Part shown: piece by piece, positions 13,906-23,430 of the stretch
Layout of the letters: the number at the start of each line of letters is the position of its first letter
Numbering within the stretch: position 1 is the stretch's first letter
NCBI GenBank assembly: GCA_030248295.1
Contig: JASANH010000647.1
Location: 372,001 to 436,000, forward strand
Length of the DNA stretch: 64,000 nt
Direction of reading: 5' to 3'
Origin: Mesodorylaimus sp. YZB2_4
Taxonomy: Eukaryota > Nematoda > Enoplea > Dorylaimida > Dorylaimidae
Notes under the pieces: generated by a model
The model's database searches: none
Told to the model about the DNA's origin: nothing
Seen by the model: only the letters and a program-made list of their open reading frames with translations
Position numbers and translations under genes: made by a program

Positions 13906-15401
13906 ATGAGTGAAAATCGAGTGCGTTTGCCGGACGTTGTGGTTCGAAATATATTCGCCTACCTTGGCGGCCGTGATTCATGGGCGGCGTCGCAGACGTG
14001 CTTTGAATGGCGATCGATCGGACTGATGTCTCGAGCGGGGTTGCAGACCCTGCGCGTGTCCGATTTCTACGTGGACTTGGTTGTGGAGGATCGATTCATC
14101 GAGCGTCCCGTATTCCATCGTCGCGAGGACCTGGCCGGGTTGACCTTGTTGAGGACGAATGTGGTCAAGAAGCTGACCGAGTGGCTGGCCGAGATGTACC
14201 CGACTGTGAGTCGCTTGGTATTCCGCAATCACGTCCGACGTGGACGCAGCGAGGGTCGTCTGCCGCACCCGTCTCGACTGCACGTGTTTATTATCAACGA
14301 GTTGATGAGTCACCTGGTGCGTTTGTGGCCCAAAGTGGAGATGTTGGACGTGAGTGGAGAAATCGTGGACGTGCGGGCCCTGCATCAGGTCAAATACTGG
14401 CCCAATTTTATGGAAGTTCGTTTGTCCGGCGCCGACCTGTCCTTCAACATGCTCACCTGGCGATACCGAGTGGCCGACGCCCTCTGCAAGACCTTCTGGG
14501 CCCATCCCCTGGCCGCCCTGCGAATCAGCAATTTGCAATTGAGCTTCGATCTGAAATTCACGAGGATGACGCACTTTAAAGTAAGACGTGGCCTGTGCAT
14601 TTCCCCAGTCATTTTGCCTTTTTTCAGGCCCTGAACAACAAATGGTTGACGACGGGTTGGCTCAACGCCTTCCTCAAGGAGGCCGTCAATCTTCGCTCGC
14701 TCGTGATCGAGTGCCAGTACGTGCACGACGAGAACATCGTTTTGATGGCCAACCTCAGCCAACTGCAGGAACTCGAGCTTCGCAATTGCGTTCACGTCAC
14801 TGATTTTTCGCCGCTTGCTGATTTGACCAGCCTGCGTTCGATCGTACTCGATTTCGGGGACAAGGGCAGCGAGGAGCAGGTCGCTCGGATCGTGCGTGGC
14901 AGCAAGAACTGGCGTCGCATTGTCTTCAACGAACTGGTCGAATCGGTGGGCGACGAGTTCATGTTCTCCTGCGCCCAGCACTTTGGTTTCCATTCGCCTC
15001 CTTTGCTCCACTTGGAACTGAATACGGAAAAGACGCACCCGCCGCTCGGTTATCACAACTGGATTCTGCCGGACATGAGCGTGCCGGCCATCGAGGCTGT
15101 GCTCCGTGCGTGCCCGCTCTTGCGAGTGTTCGGTTTGTGCAGCGAGACCGTCGACGACCAGTGTCTGCTCAGTGTGGCCGAGTACTGCCCTCGCGTCGAC
15201 ACCCTCCACCTCAACGATTCCCGAGTCTCCGACCGCGGCGTGCTCGATTTCCACGCAGCTCTTCGTCGGAAACGGGCCAGTGCCTTCTTCGGAGCGGAGG
15301 GCGGTCGTGTAGTCGTGAATGTGCGCCAGACGGGCTGCACCGAGAACCTGGTCGAAGAAGCGCGCCAGCAGTTTGGTGATGAATTGGTAGTGATTCTGTG
15401 A
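13906..15401 (+). CDS. F-box and leucine-rich-repeat protein
   Basis: Predicted substrate adaptor of an SCF (Skp1-cullin-F-box) ubiquitin ligase. Two exons, 13906-14580 and 14628-15401, are joined in phase 0 across a 47-bp intron (482 aa). An F-box lies at the N-terminus (about residues 5-40: VRLPDVVVRNIFAYLGG, then DSWAASQTCFEWRSI). Irregular leucine-rich repeats follow (LQTLRVSDFYVDL, VEMLDVSG, LRSLVIECQYV, LQELELRNCVHVTDFSPL, LRSIVLDFG, VDTLHLNDSRVSDRG). The gene is clearly more GC-rich than its neighbours and has GC-ending codons throughout, which also opens long shadow frames on both strands. The substrate is unknown. The FBXL-like architecture is clear but the subfamily is not. Confidence 0.85.
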
Positions 15402-16363
15402 GCTACAGTATATAATTTCAAATGAGCTAAGAGGGCTTGCGTTGCCAATAATTTTTACGGAGGAACTGAGATTTTAAAAGATTGGAAGAGATTTTTGCAT
15501 TTGGTTTAGATGAAACGCACAGTATTTTGGTTGGGTTACTATAAGTGAAAATGCAAAGCTTTTTGCTGTTCCCGTCTCGGAACCCATTCGCTCTTTGGCT
15601 CGAACCAACTTGGTTTTTCTTTCTTTTCATTTCGTCTGGTTATATCCCCTTCAATCGCCGGCGAGACTTCCAATCCGTTTCGCTCATAGCCTGGTAGCAG
15701 TCATATTATGATAAGCGAGGTCGTGAGGCGACCAACTCTCCCATTAGGTTCGCTCCAGTACTCGTAAAAGCACCTCCACTGATACTGGGCGAGAAGGTAG
15801 GGACCTTCCCAACTGGTGTTCGAGGACCAGGTTCCTAATTCTCTATTCGTTCCGCGTCCGCCACTTGACAGTACTGGTGTAAGGTGTAGTGTTCTGGCTT
15901 CACCTGGACTCAGCAACTTGATGCCAGTCACTGGTTATCGAAGCACGAGGTAAACAACACGCCAGTTCAAAGTACGACAAACATTCTTGAAGGCCTGGGA
16001 CTGGATCCAATGATAAACGGGTGATATCGGTGATACATGCGAATCGAACTACGTAGTTGGAAGGTACATATCTTTGTTTCAGCCTACTGGAAATCGTCAG
16101 TTGCATAACTACGACAGTCCCACCTATCCAATTTTCAATGCATTGTTCCAGAATCTAGACTTTGCCCTAAGATTGTTGATTTTGGTCAACATGTCCATGG
16201 GATGTCTGCCTTTCTCTTAGTGAGTGTGCTCCTTGTCATCGTCGGTTGCGGGTAGCGATAAACCTGTGCGATTACATTGATTCCCAGCCGGTCTGATCCC
16301 GGTACCAAATGGCACTACGTACGTTGAGAGGGTTACTCGTTCCGCTCAACGATCATCGGTCAC
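15402..16363. other. Intergenic, no gene seen
   Basis: The 3' flank of the F-box gene. No coding or RNA feature can be supported here. Confidence 0.35.
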
Positions 16364-16399
16364 TGTGCTCCACACGTCGATCTTACGTCAGGCCCCCGC

Positions 16400-17170
16400 A
16401 CACCGCCTCACGTCGATCCCGCCCTGGACAACGAAGAAAAACGTCGGCGATCACAAAGAGCCCACAGCACAGACGATTCTAGACCATCGACTTTGGCGAC
16501 AGGCAGCAGCGACTCATTCGAGACCATTGACCCATGGTTCGTCAGCAGATGGACGCACTCGAACAGCAACGAGATGGCGCACGATGGTCGGCACGTCAAG
16601 CTGAACAGCATATGGACGAGGCCATCGCAGAACGAAACAGAGTGGTCGCACGAAATGCAGAACTGCGGCGACAGCAAGAACTGATCGAGTAACGCCTCAA
16701 AGTATTGGACGAAATGGAGCGACGACTTAGTGTGGCAGACAGGAATCAACACTCCATAGAAAAGCGACATGGCGCAGTCGAATCCATGGAACGGCAGCTA
16801 CGGAACCGTGGTAGTGTAGTTCGATGGAAAAACAACTCCGGTCAATTACTAAGATAAAAACGAAACTGGGCACAGTAGAGACCCAATCTCTTAAGATGAC
16901 CATATCTATGTTATCGGGGTCTCAGGAAGCTATCACGCCCGCTTCGGACCATCCCTTCCCATCAAGCTCGGGTTACCCGTCCAGATCGCAGTCTACCCAG
17001 CCAAAGACACCTTCAATAAGTCAATCGACGGTCAACCCCGACCCGTTGGACGGCCCGCCGGAAAAGGAAACGGCCAGTGGTTGGTTCTCCTGGAACCATT
17101 TCGAATGGTTCGATGAAGTCAGTTTTTGGCGAATCCTTTTGTCCGGCGTAGCCTTTGAAGCGCCGCATGA
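16400..17170 (+). pseudogene. Broken coiled-coil reading frame
   Basis: Protein-like sequence on + changes frame at least twice and contains a stop. A Ser/Thr-rich stretch (LDNEEKRRRSQRAHSTDD) breaks near 16530. A helical, Arg/Gln/Glu-rich stretch follows (MVRQQMDALEQQRDGARW, then AELRRQQELIE), is stopped by TAA at about 16690, and continues in the same frame as RLKVLDEMERRLSV and SMERQLRNRG. It then shifts to MEKQLRSITKIKTKL and a Ser/Pro-rich part ending GWFSWNHFEWFDE. A short intron (GTAACG to TTAG, about 42 bp) could remove the stop, but the removed piece itself looks coding. It may be a decayed gene or a transposon gag-like ORF. An exon-like frame at about 17450-17602 (YFEADWDRGPG, LERNFNRLTLKELLPL) could be its 3' end. 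Confidence 0.4.
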
Positions 17171-17255
17171 CGCAGACGAAGCCGATGATGTGGGCAAAAT
17201 CCGGCAATGTGTGCTAGTGGTAGCTCAAGCACGAGGAGGAGTACGAGGAAGTCAG

Positions 17256-17385
17256 TGTGCAGGCCCTCGGGATGCCCTCGTGTGGCGGTGCTCGTAGTGG
17301 ACAAGCAGAGGGACGCTGCTGTGTGTGCTGGTCCCTCACAGCCTAGCTGGTAAGGTTTAATTGCTGACTGGATATAGGCAAAAGA
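17256..17385 (+). mobile_element. SINE tail fragment
   Basis: Matches the tail of the 12494-12905 element: GGGATGCCC, GGTGCTCNTAGTGGA, CAGAGGGACGCTGCTGTGTG, then ATAGGCAAAA in the same order and spacing. The tRNA-like head is absent. Confidence 0.75.
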
Positions 17386-17603
17386 GCAAAAAGTTTGGTG
17401 AGGGCTTGGTGCATCCTGTATACTGTGAATACTGTTGCTGTATCCGTAGTTTATATTTCGAAGCGGATTGGGATCGAGGCCCAGGGTCTGTTCAGTCGAT
17501 GCAAGACTGGCTGGAGCGCAATTTCAATAGACTCACTCTGAAGGAATTGCTTCCTTTGGTTCGCCATTCTTCAAAGTCGGAAGGGCAATGTGTGAGGTAT
17601 TAG

Positions 17604-18275
17604 ATGGCCCTTCATATAGTTTTCTTATGAACAAAAAACTGGACAAGTTAAGACCAAAAAACAACTAGGTCAACCCTCGTACAAATATTTTTATCCTGCC
17701 TGCCTTTTGAGTCTTTAGAACACAGTTTCCAAGAAAAGGAATCTTACAGAGTGAAGGAAAGGTGGCCGTAGTGTATTGACAGATTTCCTCTTTCACGTCA
17801 CGCAAGTTTTGTTTCTGAAAATTGAAAATGAGATATAGCCTTTCGAACAAAAATTCTTTGATTTCCGCATCTGCACAACTTTTTGTAGGCCGCTGTATGT
17901 TTCAATGATTGAGTACCCAGGTGTGACTGTTGGAGCAAAAGATTAGCCGGAATCAGCCCCGCGTGCATACAACTCGGCTTGAGACATCAGCAAAATACTG
18001 AAGATCAGACGAAGAATCGATCGTTACCTGGCTCACGCTGCTTATGTCTCTGTACGACAGAGATAACATACATGCTACCCATATTCTAGCTATATACTGC
18101 GCGAGGTTAACCCTACAGTGCGTTAAGCAGCAGAGAACACACGGTAAACCATGCATAGTTGACCCAATGAGATTCCAATAACAAATCAGTATAAAGCAAA
18201 ATAGAACAGACTACAGTTCAACCTTTCATTTACTCTCACAATCAGTAACACGCCAGTATCAACGCAAATCAACAC
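17604..18275. other. Intergenic, no gene seen
   Basis: AT-rich sequence with no supportable feature. It contains the 3' flank of the DB-module gene on the - strand. Confidence 0.35.
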
Positions 18276-19721
18276 CTATGACTTGCCCTCCGAGTCCTTA
18301 CAAGGCAATGGTGTTGGTATCGAGTATCCCTCCACCCATTCTGGCTCCACTGCCAAGTTGGCTCGATGGCAATCCGAGATGACGTCCAAATAGTCGGTGC
18401 ATTTCAACATATTGACCAAAGTGAACCGCCCTTCTTCGCACAGCGGTGGTGCGATACCGCGACAGAAGATCCTGCACAGAGATGGTACCTTGCCTTTGGC
18501 GCAGCATCGATAATTGTCGTGTCCTTCGGAAGCGCAGTAGAGCAGGATACGCAGCTGATCGTAGCATCCTTTCGTGAAAGCATGGACCAGCTAAAATAGG
18601 GTTTAATGTGCTGGTGGAACAGACCATGATTAATCAGTGGCTATAACCTGTTTTCTTTGCGAATATACGCGCCTGCCGCGTTAAAGAATAGTCCGCGTGT
18701 ACATTCCCAAAGAAAACAGATAGTAGGGACTGCTGCCGAAAGCCGCGGGCCTACTACTGTAGCTTAGGCTATAAATTGAGAAACGTTGCCACTGTATCCC
18801 CGAAAAAGCAGACAAAAACTTCAATGTGACCAGTACCCAACCTTTACGCATCGAAGTTTCACTGCTAAAGTAACTTCGAGATCAGCTCGTCCTCGTAACC
18901 TCAGACCCCAATCGATGCACAGTTGCTGATAAGCGGCCAGAATTTCGATTCTTATGCAATGTATTCCTGCCCTACTTATCCAATCAAGTGATGGTCCTGG
19001 CCGGATAGGGTTTAGAAAAGTAGTGTAGCTGGCGGAATAGCCCTACATTGGAGAAGATACCGCGGGGAGCGGGTGGACTCAAAACCCCTCTACAGGTCAC
19101 CTTGTCGTAGGTGTGCCAGAGACATCAACCCGACGGGTTTCAGCCTCGCCTGGAGGAGCGTATCGAGCGGCCAACGAAGGCAACTGATACACTACCTTCT
19201 CCACGGGCCAAACACACCTACAGTATTACAGCAGGTAGCTCAAATAAGCTGAAGTCTACATCATATACCAAGGTGATTTTGTCGGCTTTACACCAGTCTC
19301 CGCGTCTTTCACGATCGCGGAGTTTAATTTTGATTAGCGCCGGTGTAATTATTGGCCTATATCAAAAATACAAGACTATCAGAGCCCCAACTGCGGGGCA
19401 TTTACAATAACATCTTCGTCGGGGGGGGGGGGGGGGGGGGGGGACACCGATAAAAAGGTATGACCAACTTGACAAAGGGTCACTCACCATTTTAGCTGTC
19501 ACATTTGTGCTGCACACTTGCATGCACTCGGATCGAGCACCTTGAGCCAAGCAACAATTCCGGATGCGATCTTCCAGATTTTGATATTTATCGATCGTCC
19601 AATTCGATGATCTAGTCTGAAGAGAGGCTTCATTTTTGCTCGACGAATCTGATGGAAGAGTGCAGGGAATCAGTAAGACTAGGGCGCAAAATGAAATCGC
19701 AATGGAAAACAGCACCTTCAT
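18276..19721 (-). CDS. Secreted DB-module protein
   Basis: Two exons on the - strand (19721-19488 and 18590-18276) are joined in phase 0 to give 182 aa. Residues 1-24 form a signal peptide (MKVLFSIAISFCALVLLIPC). The mature part carries NCCLAQGARSECMQVCS, then after the junction GCYDQLRILLYCASEGHDN, RCCAKGKVPSLCRIFCRG and a last cysteine-containing stretch (VNMLKCTDYLDVISDC). The double CC-x(6-8)-C-x(3)-C motifs and the CASEGHDN block are the signature of the DB module (Pfam DB), found in ecdysozoan extracellular and Ig/FN3 proteins. It ends shortly after the module (KDSEGKS), so it appears to be a stand-alone DB protein. A donor (GTAAGG) at the PLPC codons could instead extend it. The intron (897 bp) contains a run of 23 Gs and an inverted-repeat element. 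Confidence 0.8.
18648..18719. mobile_element. Short inverted-repeat element (MITE-like), copy 1
   Basis: It begins CTGTTTTCTTTGCGAATATA and ends with the imperfect reverse complement, ACATTCCCAAAGAAAACAG. A second copy with the same ends lies at 31899-31979. Both are followed by ATAGTAG. It is non-coding and sits in the DB-module gene intron. Confidence 0.7.
19421..19443. repeat. Run of 23 guanines
   Basis: A pure G tract on + in the intron of the DB-module gene (a C tract in that transcript). It can form G-quadruplex structures and is prone to length error in sequencing. Confidence 0.95.
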
Positions 19722-20883
19722 CTTCAGAATGGAAAACCGGCCAGACGGTGATGAGATAGATCAGCAAATGAACCAGACGAGATCAAGGGCAGAGTCTGCA
19801 GATGAGACCATCCTCAGAATCCAGTTTAGTTAGAATGCACCAGAGAAAGAATGGGTCGCGCGCTGCTATTAGCAGACATCTCAATAAAATAGCCCTTGAT
19901 AAAAAGTAGTCTTTCTGATGCTATCAACCTGTAAGAGATGAAAGCCAACAAGAGAGCGACCGTCTTTGATTTACTCCTTACCCACACACTGCCGATAGAT
20001 ACGCTTCCTACCAACACTCTCAATCACCAGTAGCTCTTATTTGCATTCCCGACGCCTTACCTTTTCTGTGGTCTATGACGCTCGCGACCTTCTCACATAT
20101 TCTCACACTGGCATTTCTATCCGTGTAACCTTCTCGACTAACATTTAGTACCTATACTACAAACCTTTTCTGCAACAAAATCAAGACTTTTGCATTTTTG
20201 TCCAAAATTGTGTTTGCCCGTGTAGATCCTGGCCGCTGAGTCGCTGAGCGGCCAACGAAATCTTGAACAAGTTCCCGACCAATTTTAGTGCGTTAAGCTT
20301 CATTCGACCAAGCATTTACATTAACGCTCTAAAAGAGGAGCTCACTCCAATTTTCTGTTAATACGAAGATAACTGCCGTTTGAATAAAAAATGCCAATTT
20401 CGATGAAGCCTGATTTGAAATTTTGGAGCTCTGATCCGATCCAGTGAGTACTATAGTATAAAAGAGAAACGCCCACTGGCTCCTTGTCTCTGTGCATACC
20501 CGAGATAGTTGTCCCCTAGTGAAACTCCGTGGGTTCAGTCTCGCTAGCCCGCTCAGTTCAATCATATCACATCGCATTTTGCCTCTTCGCCTCGCGAAAC
20601 GGTGATGTAGTTGTGCATCCGGAACATCAGCTGGTATAGAAGGGCTATATGTACATTGTTTTGTAGGATCATTATTCTCCCGGTAGCGGATTTGTCAAAG
20701 ATGACGTGCTATTGCTAATCGCCTAGAGGGGCGCAGCTTGACAACAAACACGCCTCGTAGGCCCAAAGGCTACAAGTTATCTCCCTTGACAAAAAATTGC
20801 TAGGCAAACTTCAACAAGCTTGGAGCAAGCGAAAAGCTATACGAGTGGATCGGTTCATTTGATACTGGAAGAGCTGTGCGGCA
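19722..20883. other. Intergenic, no gene seen
   Basis: Upstream flank shared by the DB-module gene (-) and the decayed DEG/ENaC copy (+). No supportable gene. Confidence 0.35.
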
Positions 20884-21817
20884 ATGGATGAATCTGCTGG
20901 CCCAAGTGGAGTGATGGAAGCCTTCAGTGAGCCCAGGCTCCTAGTCCGTCTTATTTTCCAAATATTCCTCCTCACGTTCTCTGGCATCTGTCTGCGCTAC
21001 ATGTCCATTAGCATAAGGGAGTGGGCACTGAGTGGCTACGCGGATGAAATCGAGAACTTTGCGGCCGTCGGGTCGATAGCAGCCTCGAACATGACCCTGT
21101 GCACTCACACATCCTTCAATCAGACATGGCTCGAAGAAACAGTCAAGATACCTGCAAGAGTACTTGAGAATTTGAATGAAAGAAATTACTCGGCAAAAGA
21201 ATTTTTCGTCAGTTCTCCATATTTCTCAAATCATCAACTCAGCCTCGCGTTTTTGCTCCCTTCTTGCTAACCTATTTCGTACGTGTCATCTATGCTCATC
21301 CAGTCCCTCAGAACTACTCCTTCTTGGCATTGCACGCAGCATCGTGCCAGAGCCTGTTCAAAAAAAGTGTTGGTTCGATGGACAACAGTTCAATTGTTGC
21401 GAAAGGGCAGTTCTATCAATCGATGATGGCGGAATATGCTATGTGCTGCCAAGTAAGTCCGATAGCAGCACACTCAAGGATGTAGCTTCTTGTAGTTTGA
21501 GCTATGGGACGTAGTCATTTTGCCTGTATCGCGTAGTACAGTAGGTACTCTGGCAACTTCAGCGCCACCCACCCCAAATTTCTACAGCATTTTTTCAGCT
21601 GACCAATGCAATCAATGAATTGGACAATAGCCTCGAAATCTTTTTGTCGGATAAAGCCTGTTGTCCGAGCCACTGCACCTATTGGACCTACACGAGTGCG
21701 ACCAGCTTCTTATACTTGGACGATGTGGTCAGCTTTTTCCACGTCTTCTACTATGTCCTGAGGTACTTGTATTATGCCAGGAAAAGTCGTGGAGGCGCAG
21801 GCAGCGCAGTGGTCTGA
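20884..21817 (+). pseudogene. DEG/ENaC channel pseudogene
   Basis: Close paralogue of the intact gene at 32584-34650. The first 100 codons keep the frame and the first membrane segment (RLIFQIFLLTFSGICLRYM). At about 21210 one base is missing relative to the paralogue and the frame shifts. At about 21360 an A run is two bases longer and shifts it again. The large central exon of the paralogue (525 bp) is missing. The last exon-like part keeps CPSHCTYWTYTSATSF and the end of TM2 (VVSFFHVFYYVLRYLYY) but lacks about 50 codons between them, including the G-x-S selectivity-filter segment. A functional channel is not possible without these parts. Homopolymer sequencing error could explain the A run but not the missing exon and filter. 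Confidence 0.85.
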
Positions 21818-23430
21818 TTCTGTCGATCTTTCTAATTCTCTTTTCGCTCATGTTTTTTGCGCGCCCTGTAATTTTCTGTTCGATGAAGACCTTGCGCAAG
21901 CAGTGCACTTTGTGCTGCTTCAGATATTAACATATTCTAAAAAGAAAATATATGGAGACACGATACACCGTATACGGCATGTGTTGCATACTTGAACTCC
22001 AAAATCGCCATCTTGGATGTTAAAATTAAGAGGGGCAAGTGCAAGGACAGAATAGAAAATAGCCAACTTAACCGGTGTCTGTAGACAGCCACCCTGCTGA
22101 TGAGGAATTCTTCAAGTCGAAGTTACAGTTCAAAGTTAAGAGCGCCATCTAGATTTAGAGCACATCTCACAAGAAATGGTAATACACAGTACAGGCCGCT
22201 AGTCGAACACTCGCCCGAAGCGGTCACCTGTCGTAAGAGGCGGAGACCTAACCCACCAGTGTGTTGGGTGCACCTTCTCTCCTGCGATGTCTTTTCAGTT
22301 GTGGTCGCTGTCGCAACAAGGAATGGAGCAATAGTTCACTGATGCACCGAAGCAGCTGACATCTACGTACTTATGGTAGATAGGTAATGTTTGTGTTCGT
22401 GAGGCTGCACGAAACGCAAGGCATATATCTCGAGGAATCACTAATCTCCGCCTGAATGATTCGATACAACCTAGAGCAACTCCGCACTTGGGCAGGGAAA
22501 AGTATGAGACGCAAAAGTCCCTGAGGTGCATTACCAGCCATCAGACCAGTGGCTTTGATGTTTGAAACAATCAAAGCAACTAGTCCGATGCCTCACTGCT
22601 GAGGAATAGTATCGATCTTCCGACCGCCCAGGGAATGCTGGTTGCACTTGTGTCTTGTGTTTTAATACAAAATGCCCTTGTAGTTCTTATGGGGAATTGT
22701 GAGGGTACTTTTTATGTGGAGGCTTCATGAGGATATTTCCAGCAGACACACACAAATGTTCGTGTGTATGCTGAAAAATTAGGTCGTGATGAAGCTGCGT
22801 CCTTTTTAGTGCGCGCTTCTGTGTATACTGAAAAGATATAAGATCTATTCTTCGGATCAAATCAGGCAATTTTTCATCCTGTAAATCTAATTTTTAATCT
22901 AGTCCTCGAAATCTCTGAAGAGCTCATTGCAATCGGCCACCTAGCGAGCTCTAGCTACGGTAGCTCCAAGAGCGTTACTGACAGTCAAATGAACAGGCTA
23001 ATTTGCTCGGACCTATTCAGATGTGCTGTCCTCCGAGCTGCGTAAGGTCCCTCGCGTCTCCAAGCAGCAACAAGACCGACGTCAATTCCCTCTGTGCTGC
23101 CGTTTGGCTTTCTCGACCCCCTTTTAGACAAGCTTTTAGTCGCCCCTTGTTTCTACATCTTGTTCATCCGCCTTGCACTGTTCTAACATTATTCCTGTGT
23201 TCAGCCGGAAACAAGGGACATGACTTTACTTACGGTCATCTCAAAGTGCTATCATAAGCTTACTTGGCCATCACCATTGTGAGGATCATTTTGTACCTTC
23301 GGGACCTTTTGACAGGGCGTCTTTCTCGCGCAGCATCTCATGGTCCGTTTTTGGTAAGACCTAATTTTTAGTTTGTTTTTATTGACATATCAGCTCCTTT
23401 GGACCCTCTTCAGACCCTATCTGCTGGACT
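21818..23430. other. Intergenic with dispersed repeat
   Basis: No gene seen. The segment 22201-22265 (ACTCGCCCGAAG, GGTCACCTGTCGTAA, CCTAACCCACCAG) resembles 29693-29752, so it is a dispersed repeat of unknown type. Confidence 0.4.

Noticed and set aside
13978..15448. Long - strand frames opposite the F-box gene (up to 289 aa)
   Set aside because: Shadow frames caused by GC-rich codons; the + strand has the F-box, LRRs and consistent splicing.
18298..18627. 109-aa - strand ORF at 18.3-18.6 kb in the frame starting at 18627
   Set aside because: The neighbouring frame encodes the DB module and joins in phase to the signal-peptide exon; this frame is Arg-rich noise.
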